Shown here: positions 54,470 through 62,930 of the stretch, one piece after another
Layout of the letters: each line of letters begins with the position of its first letter
Position numbering within the stretch: the stretch's first letter is position 1
Source: Bacteroides sp.
Lineage (GTDB): Bacteria > Bacteroidota > Bacteroidia > Bacteroidales > Bacteroidaceae
DNA length: 64,000 bases
Direction of reading: 5' to 3'
Assembly (NCBI RefSeq): GCF_030151085.1
Contig: NZ_JASLER010000080.1
Location: 1 to 64,000 of the forward strand
Position numbers and translations under genes: made by a program
Notes under the pieces: generated by a model
Databases searched by the model: none
Told to the model about the DNA's origin: nothing
What the model saw: the letters and a program-made list of their open reading frames with translations, nothing else

Positions 54470-55582
54470 TTAATTTTTCAGCACCCATGCATTCTCATAT
54501 GTTCCGTTTTGGCGGATCTTATTCAAAGCCTGATATGCTTCTACCTCTGTACCGCAAGATTCAATGCTGACGCGCATCTTACCATTACCTACAATAGCTT
54601 TTGCACCGAAAAAACCTTTTTCAATCAATTGTTTAGCCATAGTTTCAGCATCTTTTTCGGTACCGACACTGGCAATAATGATATGATATTGTTTAGAAGA
54701 AACTGTTTTAGTTTCTACTTTCGGAGTAGTTGCAGGCTGTGAAGTCTCTTCTGTATTCTTGGGTTGAGCCGCAGGAGTAGAGGTCGTAGCATTAGTTTGT
54801 CTCACTTTTACTTCTCTTACGGCAACAGGAGTTATTGTTTTCTTTTTAGATTGCGCAGGCTTGGATTGAGCCGAACCTTTGGGAGTCTCGTCTGCTTGAC
54901 GAACAATAATTGGTGTAATAGCGAGCGATTTGCTTTCAATTATCTCGAAAAGTTCGCCGGGTAGCAACTGTGCATAATTACCTTCAACCACTTCCGTATT
55001 TTCTATCGGAGCAGATAGGAAGAAAAAGAGAGCGATTACCGCTATCATAGCTGCTGCATTAGACAGATAAGAGTAATTGATCTTTATTTCGAACTTCCGT
55101 TTTTCCTCTTTAATAGCAGGCAAGGAGGCAGCAACCTTTTCGGGAGTAGTTTTCCCTAAAGCTGTTAATTCTTGCATTTCAAAGCTATCCAAGCCATATA
55201 AATAAGGAGTCGTGATCTTATTATCATAAGGTACGAAGTCGTAGGTACCATGAACGGAATATCGCAATTCGCCAACATTGACCAAATCGACTTTGCCTTC
55301 TTCGTGAAGCGTAACAAATAGTTCGCTAACTTCCTTATCAATGATTTTCGTTGCATCCGAAAAATTGGTGCCATATACCGCCATGTAAGACTGTACCAGC
55401 AAACCATCATTCATCTTTAGCTGAGAATTAAAACCTATTATCCGGGTGGGAGGCAAGAATATGTTTTCTTTCGCCACTCTCATTGCCGGGGTGTAATGGG
55501 CAACAAATCCACCCAAACCCGGAACAATGACACAATCATTCTCCAGTAATAAGACTTCAATATGTTTTGCTAATTCAATCAT
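54470..55582 (-). CDS. HU-like (HU-CCDC81) and SPOR domain membrane protein
   Basis: The 370-residue protein has a cytoplasmic N-terminal part (residues 1-130) with GGFVAHYTPAM and NVGELRY typical of the bacterial HU-CCDC81 domains, a membrane helix near 178-195, a proline- and threonine-rich periplasmic linker, and a C-terminal SPOR domain (about 292-368). SPOR domains bind denuded peptidoglycan at division sites, so the protein could couple a cytoplasmic assembly or DNA to the septum. A -7 box lies 4 bases upstream of the start. Confidence 0.85.
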   Translation of the reverse strand: MIELAKHIEVLLLENDCVIVPGLGGFVAHYTPAMRVAKENIFLPPTRIIGFNSQLKMNDGLLVQSYMAVYGTNFSDATKIIDKEVSELFVTLHEEGKVDLVNVGELRYSVHGTYDFVPYDNKITTPYLYGLDSFEMQELTALGKTTPEKVAASLPAIKEEKRKFEIKINYSYLSNAAAMIAVIALFFFLSAPIENTEVVEGNYAQLLPGELFEIIESKSLAITPIIVRQADETPKGSAQSKPAQSKKKTITPVAVREVKVRQTNATTSTPAAQPKNTEETSQPATTPKVETKTVSSKQYHIIIASVGTEKDAETMAKQLIEKGFFGAKAIVGNGKMRVSIESCGTEVEAYQALNKIRQNGTYENAWVLKN

Positions 55583-55586
55583 GCTG

Positions 55587-55594
55587 CAAAAGTA
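55587..55594 (-). promoter_or_regulatory. -7 element directly before the HU/SPOR gene
   Basis: TACTTTTG on the minus strand ends 4 bases before the ATG, predicting a leaderless transcript. Confidence 0.5.
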
Positions 55595-55665
55595 GCTGAA
55601 ATATCGGATATACGCCAGTTTCAGGGCTTTTTTCTTATTAACAAATTATCAACAACCATTACGTC

Positions 55666-56649
55666 CTATTCGAAATCCATAGGATATTGTACCCCCCACT
55701 CACTGCGTAACTCATCTAGTATCTGCATGATACGCAACGTTTCTTCATGGGGCATATCTTTAGTTTCGAGTACACCTTCCTGTAAAGCTCTGATGGAGGC
55801 TTCCACTTCGTATTCGTAACCGGTAATCTGAGCAGGGCAGTGAAGTTGCTTTATAATCTCATGTCCTTTTGAATAAACGGTAGCTTGCTGCGGATTGTTT
55901 ATGTTATCTACAATAATATATCCTTCATCTCCTGATATGACACCATGTCTGTCTCCGGCACAAAGCATGCTACTTTGCATGACCGCCATTTTTCCATCTT
56001 TAAAGCGGAAGGTAATACTGTTTTGTGCATCAACGCCATATTCATTTTTCACGCAAGCAGATGTTATATTTTCTATATCATTGCCGAATGCCATCAGAGC
56101 GAAGTTAATAGGATAAACCCCTAAATCGAGCAATGCACCTCCTGCTAATTCCGGTTTGAATAAACGTTCTTTATGTGCAACGGCATAGCTTAATCCGGCC
56201 GTGAGCATCGACGGGGTTCCTATTATTCCATCGTCCAGTAATTGCCGGATCGTTTTGGAAAAAGGCATAAAGCGAGTCCAAATGGCTTCGGTGATAAATA
56301 CTTTTTTCTCTTTTGCCAGTTTCAACAGGGCTTTTGCCTGGCGGACGTTAGCTGTGAATGCCTTCTCGCACAAGACGGGTTTGCCATGTTCTATGCAAAG
56401 CCGGGCATGTTCATAATGCAGGGAGTGTGGAGTGGCAATGTAAACTAAATCGATTTCTTTGTCGGCAACCAACTCTTCGTATGATCCGTATGCATGCGGG
56501 ATGTTGAATTTGTCGGCAAACGAACAGGCTTTTTCCAATTGACGCGATGCGATGCCGTACGCTATGGCATTCTCCATTCTATTTAATGTATCAGCCATTT
56601 TCTGTGCAATGCTTCCTGCACCAATGATTCCTACTTTACATATATTCAT
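55666..56649 (-). CDS. Gfo/Idh/MocA-family oxidoreductase
   Basis: The 327-residue protein has the Rossmann pattern GIIGAGSIAQKMADTL and the family motif EKAF (usually EKP), followed by AIWTRFMPF. It oxidises or reduces a sugar or related substrate with NAD(P). No pathway partner is adjacent. Confidence 0.85.
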   Translation of the reverse strand: MNICKVGIIGAGSIAQKMADTLNRMENAIAYGIASRQLEKACSFADKFNIPHAYGSYEELVADKEIDLVYIATPHSLHYEHARLCIEHGKPVLCEKAFTANVRQAKALLKLAKEKKVFITEAIWTRFMPFSKTIRQLLDDGIIGTPSMLTAGLSYAVAHKERLFKPELAGGALLDLGVYPINFALMAFGNDIENITSACVKNEYGVDAQNSITFRFKDGKMAVMQSSMLCAGDRHGVISGDEGYIIVDNINNPQQATVYSKGHEIIKQLHCPAQITGYEYEVEASIRALQEGVLETKDMPHEETLRIMQILDELRSEWGVQYPMDFE

Positions 56650-56681
56650 ACTATACGATTTATTGAGATGGGTAACTTTTG

Positions 56682-56689
56682 CAAAGATA
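56682..56689 (-). promoter_or_regulatory. -7 promoter element of the Gfo/Idh gene
   Basis: TATCTTTG on the minus strand, 33 bases before the gene. Confidence 0.5.
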
Positions 56690-56734
56690 ATAAACTCCTC
56701 AGCATACTATGCCCAATATATTAGAATTTTTTCC

Positions 56735-56742
56735 TACTTTTG
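56735..56742 (+). promoter_or_regulatory. -7 promoter element of the rfbC-ugd genes
   Basis: TACTTTTG 59 bases before the rfbC ATG. Confidence 0.5.
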
Positions 56743-56800
56743 CATAGTTTTACCGGCCTCCTGATAATTGATGGGAAGCGATTTATAAAACATTTTGAAA

Positions 56801-57349
56801 ATGAACTATATACAAACAGAAATTGACGGCGTTTGGTTGATTGAACCCAAAGTTTTTAATGATGCGCGTGGCTACTTTATGGAAGCATTTAAAGAAGACG
56901 AATTCCGTGCACATATCGGAGACGTACATTTTATTCAAGACAATGAATCGAAATCTTCTTTCGGAGTACTTCGTGGATTGCATTATCAGAAAGGTGATTG
57001 CAGTCAGGCCAAACTGGTGCGTGTCCTTAAAGGTAAGGTATTGGATGTTGCCGTTGATTTGCGTCAGTCTTCTCCCACATTCGGTAAATATGTCAGTGTG
57101 GAACTGAGCGAAGAAAACAAACGCCAATTCTTTATCCCGCGTGGATTTGCCCATGGCTTTTTGGTATTGAGTGATGAAGCGGTCTTTACTTATAAGGTGG
57201 ATAATGTATACGCTCCTCAAGCCGAAGCTTCTATTCGGTTTAACGACGAAACGATAGGTATTGAATGGCCTATTGTAGAAGAACAACTTTTATTATCAGG
57301 AAAAGATGGAGATGCCGTATCCTTCAAAGATGCGGAATATTATAAATAA
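56801..57349 (+). CDS. rfbC: dTDP-4-dehydrorhamnose 3,5-epimerase
   Basis: The 182-residue cupin enzyme has the catalytic LRGLHYQ (His about 65), VLDVAVDLRQSSPTFG with the Asp/Arg pair, and the C-terminal IPRGFAHGFLVLSDEA. It epimerises the dTDP-sugar intermediate in rhamnose synthesis. ATG 56801 is chosen over the TTG two codons upstream. It is separated from ugd by 3 bases, so the two supply nucleotide sugars for surface glycans. Confidence 0.94.
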   Translation: MNYIQTEIDGVWLIEPKVFNDARGYFMEAFKEDEFRAHIGDVHFIQDNESKSSFGVLRGLHYQKGDCSQAKLVRVLKGKVLDVAVDLRQSSPTFGKYVSVELSEENKRQFFIPRGFAHGFLVLSDEAVFTYKVDNVYAPQAEASIRFNDETIGIEWPIVEEQLLLSGKDGDAVSFKDAEYYK

Positions 57350-57352
57350 ACT

Positions 57353-58666
57353 ATGAAAATAGCCATCGTCGGTACAGGATACGTCGGTTTGGTAACCGGC
57401 ACCTGTTTTGCAGAAATTGGTGTCAACGTTACCTGCATAGACACGAACAGTGAGAAAATTGAATCTCTGAAGAAAGGTATTATTCCCATCTATGAAACCG
57501 GATTGGAAGAAATGGTCAACCGCAATGCGAAAGCCGGACGATTGAAATTTACTACTTCTTTAGAAGGTTGTCTCAATGAGGTGGATGTTATATTTAGTGC
57601 CGTAGGTACACCGCCTGATGAAGATGGGAGCGCTGATCTCAGCTATGTGCTGGAAGTTGCCCGTACTATTGGGCGTAATATGCAGAAATATGTATTGGTA
57701 GTTACTAAGAGTACAGTGCCCGTAGGTACTGCTAAGAAAGTACGTGCTACCATTCAGGAAGAATTAGATAAAAGAGGTGTCAATATCGTTTTCGATGTAG
57801 CTTCCAATCCGGAATTCTTGAAAGAAGGTAATGCTGTTAGCGACTTTATGAGTCCCGACCGTGTTGTGGTAGGAGTGGAATCAGAACGTGCACAAAAGAT
57901 AATGAGCAAGCTTTACAAACCATTTTTGCTGAATAACTTCCGGGTTATCTTTATGGATATTCCTTCAGCAGAAATGACTAAATATGCTGCTAATTCAATG
58001 CTTGCCACCCGTATCAGCTTTATGAACGACATTGCCAATCTGTGTGAAATAGTTGGTGCAGATGTAAATATGGTACGTAGTGGAATCGGTTCTGATACCC
58101 GCATCGGACGCAAGTTTTTATATCCCGGCATAGGTTATGGTGGTTCTTGTTTCCCCAAAGATGTGAAGGCTTTAATTAAGACTGCCGAACAGAATGGTTA
58201 TCAGATGCGTGTGCTGCAAGCAGTGGAGGAAGTGAACGAAATTCAAAAAAGTATATTGTTCGAGAAATTATTAAAACTTTTCGACAACAACTTGCAGGGT
58301 AAAACTGTTGCTTTGTGGGGATTAGCTTTCAAACCTGAAACCGACGATATGCGCGAAGCTCCGGCTTTGGTGCTCATCGGCAAATTATTGAAGGCCGGAT
58401 GTAAAATACGTGCATACGACCCTGCTGCTATGACTGAATGTCGCCGCAGAATAGGGGAGAGCATTTATTATGCCGGCGATATGTATGATGCCGCATTGGA
58501 TGCAGACGTATTAATGTTGGTAACAGAATGGAAAGAATTCCGTCTTCCTTCGTGGGCTGTTATCAAGAAAACAATGAATCAGCCTATCGTTTTGGATGGT
58601 CGTAATATCTACGACAAAAAAGAAATGGAAGAACAAGGGTTTGTTTATCGTTGTATTGGTAAATAA
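57353..58666 (+). CDS. ugd: UDP-glucose 6-dehydrogenase
   Basis: The 437-residue enzyme oxidises UDP-glucose to UDP-glucuronate. It has the NAD motif GTGYVGLVTG at residue 7, the conserved SNPEFLKEG and the catalytic cysteine in GYGGSCFPKDV (about residue 263). The start follows rfbC by 3 bases. Confidence 0.96.
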   Translation: MKIAIVGTGYVGLVTGTCFAEIGVNVTCIDTNSEKIESLKKGIIPIYETGLEEMVNRNAKAGRLKFTTSLEGCLNEVDVIFSAVGTPPDEDGSADLSYVLEVARTIGRNMQKYVLVVTKSTVPVGTAKKVRATIQEELDKRGVNIVFDVASNPEFLKEGNAVSDFMSPDRVVVGVESERAQKIMSKLYKPFLLNNFRVIFMDIPSAEMTKYAANSMLATRISFMNDIANLCEIVGADVNMVRSGIGSDTRIGRKFLYPGIGYGGSCFPKDVKALIKTAEQNGYQMRVLQAVEEVNEIQKSILFEKLLKLFDNNLQGKTVALWGLAFKPETDDMREAPALVLIGKLLKAGCKIRAYDPAAMTECRRRIGESIYYAGDMYDAALDADVLMLVTEWKEFRLPSWAVIKKTMNQPIVLDGRNIYDKKEMEEQGFVYRCIGK

Positions 58667-58683
58667 GAGAGGAGAAATTGTGC

Positions 58684-59472
58684 ATGAGAGGGTTTGTCAT
58701 TGGAGTATGTTCTATTGTTCTGTTCGCTGCATGTGGTGGTAAGCAGGATGCAAAGTCGACAGAGAATCTTACTGCCAAGGAATTATTGCAGGGTATCTGG
58801 GTGGATGATGATACGGAAATGCCCTTAATGCGTATTATGGGAGATACTATCTATTATGCTGATCCGCTAAGTGTACCCGTTACTTTTAAAGTAATAGATG
58901 ACTCACTGTATGTTTATGGCAACGAAACAGTTGCCTATAAAATAGACAAACAGGCTGACTATAGTTTTTGGTTTCATTCCTTGGCAGATGAAATTGTAAA
59001 ACTGCATAAATCGGAAAATGCTGAAGACTCTTTAGCGTTTGCCAATCGTGAAGTAGAAATAATTCCTACAACTCCTGAGATTCTCAAAAAGGATAGTGTA
59101 GTGATGTACAAGGGTACTCGATACAGGGGATATGTGTATATCAACCCGTCTAAAATGAAAGTATTCAAAACATCTTATTCGGAAAATGGATATAGTGTAG
59201 ACAATGTATACTATGATAATATAATACATATCTGCGTCTATGAAGGTAAAAAAATGCTGTATGGGCAAGATATTACCAAGCAGATGTTCAAGGATGTATT
59301 CTCCGAAGATTTTTTAAATCAAACGATTCTTGCCGATATGAATTTTGTAGGTGTAGATAGTAAGGGGTATCATTATCAAGCTACGCTCGGTATTCCCGAA
59401 AGTTCGGTATACAACCTGATAAATATAACGATTGACTTTAACAATAATGTAAGCATAAAAAAAGCGGAGTAA
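58684..59472 (+). CDS. DUF4738-type lipoprotein
   Basis: The 262-residue product has a lipoprotein signal (Cys near residue 17 in FAACGG) and two beta-rich halves (about 35-110 and 130-255). It fits the DUF4738 family of Bacteroidota from memory. ATG 58684 is used; an upstream TTG is in frame. An AGGAG element lies 9-13 bases before it, unusual in this organism. It follows ugd closely. Confidence 0.72.
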   Translation: MRGFVIGVCSIVLFAACGGKQDAKSTENLTAKELLQGIWVDDDTEMPLMRIMGDTIYYADPLSVPVTFKVIDDSLYVYGNETVAYKIDKQADYSFWFHSLADEIVKLHKSENAEDSLAFANREVEIIPTTPEILKKDSVVMYKGTRYRGYVYINPSKMKVFKTSYSENGYSVDNVYYDNIIHICVYEGKKMLYGQDITKQMFKDVFSEDFLNQTILADMNFVGVDSKGYHYQATLGIPESSVYNLINITIDFNNNVSIKKAE

Positions 59473-59484
59473 ATCCGCTTTTTT
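59457..59484. terminator. Bidirectional terminator between the DUF4738-type gene and the DEAD-box helicase
   Basis: A- and G-rich left arm (59457-59468) pairs with TCCGCTTTTTT (59474-59484); it overlaps the ends of both convergent genes. Confidence 0.8.
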
Positions 59485-60760
59485 ATTTTGTTTCCCTTTT
59501 CTGTGAATATTGCTGTGGCTTAGTTTTATTATTATTGTTCCGGTTATTCCTATTAACTTTCTTGCGTCCGTTATTGTAGTTATTCCGCCTCTGGCCATTA
59601 AAAGAACGAGGGGCGTATTCGGGTGCTTCACCTAATTCTTCAGGAACAGGGATTTTGTATATCTCCTTTTCTAAAAAGTTTTCAATGTTTTTGAAGTTGG
59701 TCTGTTCTTTCTCGCTAACAAAGGTTAGAGCAACTCCGTCGTTATTGGCACGGGCTGTACGTCCGATGCGGTGCACGTAGTCTTCGCTATCATGAGGCAC
59801 ATCATAGTTTATCACCAACCGAATGTCATCAATGTCAATACCTCTTGCTACAATATCTGTAGCCACCAAGATATTAATTCGTCCAGCCTTAAACTCATAC
59901 ATAACCGCTTCGCGCTGTGCTTGCTCCAAATCAGAATGCATTTCACCTACATTCAACTTCATTTGTTTCAAGGCCTTTGCTACTTCTTTCACTTTTATTT
60001 TAGAAGAGGCGAATACGATAACACGTTCGGGTTGTTGTTCGGTAAAGAGATTACGGATGATACCTAACTTTTGATTCTCATAGCAGACGTATGCAGCTTG
60101 GATAATCTTCTCTGCGGGTTTGGATACTGCCAGTTTGACTTCAGCCGGGTTGTTGAGGATATTCTTGGCTAATTGCTGTATCTTGGCGGGCATAGTAGCC
60201 GAGAACATAATTGTTTGCCGTTCTTTGGGCAGGAATTTGACTATTTGCATAATATCGTCATAAAATCCCATATCCAGCATTCGGTCTGCTTCATCCAAAA
60301 TAAAATAAGAAACACGAGACAAGTCTACGTAACCAAGACTGAGGTGGGCAATCAAACGTCCCGGAGTAGCAATTACAACATCGGCTCCCAAAGCCAATCC
60401 TTTCTTCTGTTGCTCAAATAGTATTCCGTCGTTTCCACCGTACACGGCAACACTGCTGACAGGCATAAAGTAGGAGAAGCCTTCCATTTGCTGGTCAATC
60501 TGTTGAGCTAGTTCCCGGGTGGGCGCCATTATGATACAATTAATGGCATCTTCAGGATGTCTGCCTTCCGAAAGTTCGTTAAGGACAGGCAATAAATAGG
60601 CGGCAGTTTTTCCCGTTCCGGTCTGTGCCACGGCTATCAAATCTCGACCTTCGAGAATAACGGGAATAGACTCTCCTTGAATGGGGGTGCACTCATCAAA
60701 GCGCATGGCGTCGAGCGCATCCAGCACTTGACTGTTTAATTCTAATTCGGAAAACTTCAT
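59483..60760 (-). CDS. DEAD-box RNA helicase, RhlE-like
   Basis: The 425-residue protein has the Q motif, motif I TGTGKTAA, motif II DEAD in FILDEADRML, SAT motif and HRIGRTAR, plus a C-terminal tail of about 45 basic and asparagine-rich residues. It unwinds RNA, probably in ribosome assembly or mRNA decay. ATG 60760 is used; the longer frame start upstream would add residues before the Q motif. Confidence 0.92.
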   Translation of the reverse strand: MKFSELELNSQVLDALDAMRFDECTPIQGESIPVILEGRDLIAVAQTGTGKTAAYLLPVLNELSEGRHPEDAINCIIMAPTRELAQQIDQQMEGFSYFMPVSSVAVYGGNDGILFEQQKKGLALGADVVIATPGRLIAHLSLGYVDLSRVSYFILDEADRMLDMGFYDDIMQIVKFLPKERQTIMFSATMPAKIQQLAKNILNNPAEVKLAVSKPAEKIIQAAYVCYENQKLGIIRNLFTEQQPERVIVFASSKIKVKEVAKALKQMKLNVGEMHSDLEQAQREAVMYEFKAGRINILVATDIVARGIDIDDIRLVINYDVPHDSEDYVHRIGRTARANNDGVALTFVSEKEQTNFKNIENFLEKEIYKIPVPEELGEAPEYAPRSFNGQRRNNYNNGRKKVNRNNRNNNNKTKPQQYSQKRETK

Positions 60761-60821
60761 GTTTCTTTTTATTTGTCGACAAAGATAATGCAAATTGGGT
60801 GTAATACAACAATAAAGAATC

Positions 60822-62051
60822 TTATTTCGGTATATCGATGTATGAGTCTTTGAACCCTAAGAAATATAGTACTCCATCCAATCCAATTGTATTAATAGAT
60901 TGCTTGGCGTTAGCTACTACTTTAGGCTTAGCATGGAAAGCAATTCCCAATCCGGCAATACCGAGCATAGGCAAATCATTAGCGCCGTCACCGACGGCAA
61001 TAGTTTGGGCAATGTCTACTTTCTCTACTTGGGCAATCAATCTCAGGAGTTCGGCTTTGCGTTTACCATCTACCACATCACCTAGGTAGCGACCGGTTAA
61101 TTTACCGTTTTCAATTTCAAGCTCGTTGGCATATACATAGTCGATGCCGTATTTCTTCTGTAAATATTCTCCAAAATAGGTGAAACCTCCCGAGAGGATC
61201 GCTATTTTGTAACCGTACTTTTTCAAGACATACATTAATCGGTCTACACCTTCTGTAATAGGTAACTTCTCTGCTATTTCCTGCATGACCGATTCATCCA
61301 GACCTTTCAGTAAAGCCACTCTCTCGCGGAAGCTTTCTATAAAATCAATTTCACCACGCATAGCACGTTCAGTAATGGCTTTTACCTGGTCACCTACGCC
61401 TGCACGGATGGCAAGTTCATCAATAACTTCAGTCTCAATCAGAGTGGAATCCATATCGAAGCAAATCAAACGTCGCATCCGTCGGTACATATTATCTAAT
61501 TGGAAAGAGAAATCCATTTCCAAATCAGTAGCCAGCTTCATCAGTTGTTCCTGCATGCCAATACGATCTTTGGGAGTTCCACGAACAGAAAACTCGATGC
61601 AAGCTCGTGTACGCGCTTCACACTCATTTAAAGGGATACGACCTGTCAAACGTTTAATAGCATCAATATTCATGCCTTGTTCTGAAAGAATACGGGTTAC
61701 AGCAGCAATCTGACGGGCAGATAACTGACGTCCCAATAAAGTAAGAATATAGCGGTTCTTGCCCTGCATACCTACCCAGTCTTCATACTCCTTGGTAGTA
61801 ATAGGATAAAAACGAACCGTAACACCCAAAGAAGATGCTTTGAACAACAATTCCTTCATAATGAAACCCGAATGCTGCTCCTCCGTCATACATAAAATAC
61901 CCAATGAGAGCGTATTATGAATATCAGCCTGACCAATATCAAGTATGGTGGCATCATATTTAGCCAGTATTTCAGTAACAGAAGCTGTCAGTCCCGGACG
62001 GTCTTCACCCGTAATACGGATAAGAATGAGTTCAGTGTTTAATGGTTGCAT
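60822..62051 (-). CDS. serB: Phosphoserine phosphatase with ACT domains
   Basis: The 409-residue enzyme has two N-terminal ACT-like domains (about 1-180, LILIRITGEDRPGLTASV) and a C-terminal HAD domain with CFDMDSTLIETEVIDELA, AILSGGFTYF and GDGANDLPML. It makes serine from phosphoserine; the ACT part may bind serine. A -7 box lies at 62073-62080. Confidence 0.96.
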   Translation of the reverse strand: MQPLNTELILIRITGEDRPGLTASVTEILAKYDATILDIGQADIHNTLSLGILCMTEEQHSGFIMKELLFKASSLGVTVRFYPITTKEYEDWVGMQGKNRYILTLLGRQLSARQIAAVTRILSEQGMNIDAIKRLTGRIPLNECEARTRACIEFSVRGTPKDRIGMQEQLMKLATDLEMDFSFQLDNMYRRMRRLICFDMDSTLIETEVIDELAIRAGVGDQVKAITERAMRGEIDFIESFRERVALLKGLDESVMQEIAEKLPITEGVDRLMYVLKKYGYKIAILSGGFTYFGEYLQKKYGIDYVYANELEIENGKLTGRYLGDVVDGKRKAELLRLIAQVEKVDIAQTIAVGDGANDLPMLGIAGLGIAFHAKPKVVANAKQSINTIGLDGVLYFLGFKDSYIDIPK

Positions 62052-62072
62052 AATCTATCGTTATTATTGCTA

Positions 62073-62080
62073 CAAAAGTA
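62073..62080 (-). promoter_or_regulatory. -7 promoter element of serB
   Basis: TACTTTTG on the minus strand, 22 bases before the serB start. Confidence 0.5.
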
Positions 62081-62151
62081 GGGAAAAACTTTCGATTTAT
62101 GCTAAATAACATAAAAAACTACACTACAAAAGTGAGAATTTTACTTGTTTA

Positions 62152-62184
62152 TTTGGAAGTTAAATTAAGAATTACTTACCTTTG
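62152..62184 (+). promoter_or_regulatory. Promoter of the 62317 gene
   Basis: TTTG (62152-62155), 21 bases, TACCTTTG (62177-62184); start near 62190. Confidence 0.7.
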
Positions 62185-62189
62185 CACTC

Positions 62190-62316
62190 GGTTTCAGAAT
62201 TAAAGGCTTTGAATATCAACGGATTCCCCGCTTTTTTCAAACCTGATAAGAAATATTCCGGGAAGAAACCACTGTTGAAGGACAGTCCCGGATAGTACTA
62301 ACCAAAATCATATTGC
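62190..62316 (+). other. Structured leader of the 62317 gene
   Basis: The 127-base leader contains GGTTTC (62190-62195) complementary to GAAACC (about 62265-62270), and a stem-loop with CCGGGA/TCCCGG outer and ACTGT/ACAGT inner pairs (about 62255-62293). It could be a regulatory leader or a small RNA; I do not recognise a family. Confidence 0.4.
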
Positions 62317-62817
62317 ATGAAATATGTAAAATGGATTTTTGTTGTATTACTCATAAGTTCCTTGACTTCTTTTGTAGAAAAAGACAAACCCACCGGTGGT
62401 TTGAGCGTGGGCGACATAGCCCCGGATTTTTTAATCGAATCTATGTCAGCCGAGCAACCGGCAACTGATCTTTCTAAATTGAAAGGAAAATATGTGTTGC
62501 TTAGCTTTTGGGCAAGTTATGATGCGCAATCCCGGATGCAAAACGCAAGTTTGAACAATGCGCTTCAATCTACTTCCCGCAACAATGTAGAAATGGTTTC
62601 CATCTCATTTGACGAATACAAGTCTATTTTTGATGAAACCGTTCGTAAGGACCAAATAGTTACGCCCACTTGTTTCGTGGAAACTAAAGGCGAATCTTCA
62701 GGCTTATTTAAAAAGTATCGTTTAGGCCGTGGATTTACTAACTATTTACTGGATGATAATGGTGTTATTATTGCCAAAAACATCTCTGCTTCAGAACTTT
62801 CAGCTTATTTAAATTAA
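62317..62817 (+). CDS. Thioredoxin-fold protein without a CxxC motif
   Basis: The 166-residue product has a signal peptide (about 1-20) and the TlpA/AhpC thioredoxin layout: GDIAPDFLIES, LSKLKGKYVLLSFWAS, and the cis-proline-like VTPTCF. Where redox members have WCxxC it has SYDAQSR, so no active-site disulfide can form and it is probably a structural or binding protein. It is preceded by a structured leader. Confidence 0.8.
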   Translation: MKYVKWIFVVLLISSLTSFVEKDKPTGGLSVGDIAPDFLIESMSAEQPATDLSKLKGKYVLLSFWASYDAQSRMQNASLNNALQSTSRNNVEMVSISFDEYKSIFDETVRKDQIVTPTCFVETKGESSGLFKKYRLGRGFTNYLLDDNGVIIAKNISASELSAYLN

Positions 62818-62860
62818 ACTGAGAAAGGACAGAACAAAAGAGGAAAATGAATACAACAAA

Positions 62861-62904
62861 AAGCCCCTCCAGCACTTGTGGTAACACGAGAGCAGGAGGG
62901 GCTT
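62861..62904. terminator. Bidirectional terminator between the 62317 gene and the LptF/LptG gene
   Basis: AAGCCCCTCC (62861-62870) pairs with GGAGGGGCTT (62895-62904), with an inner CTTGTG/CACGAG stem and T-runs outside. Confidence 0.9.
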
Positions 62905-62930
62905 CTTATTTTATACTATTTCTTCGTCTT

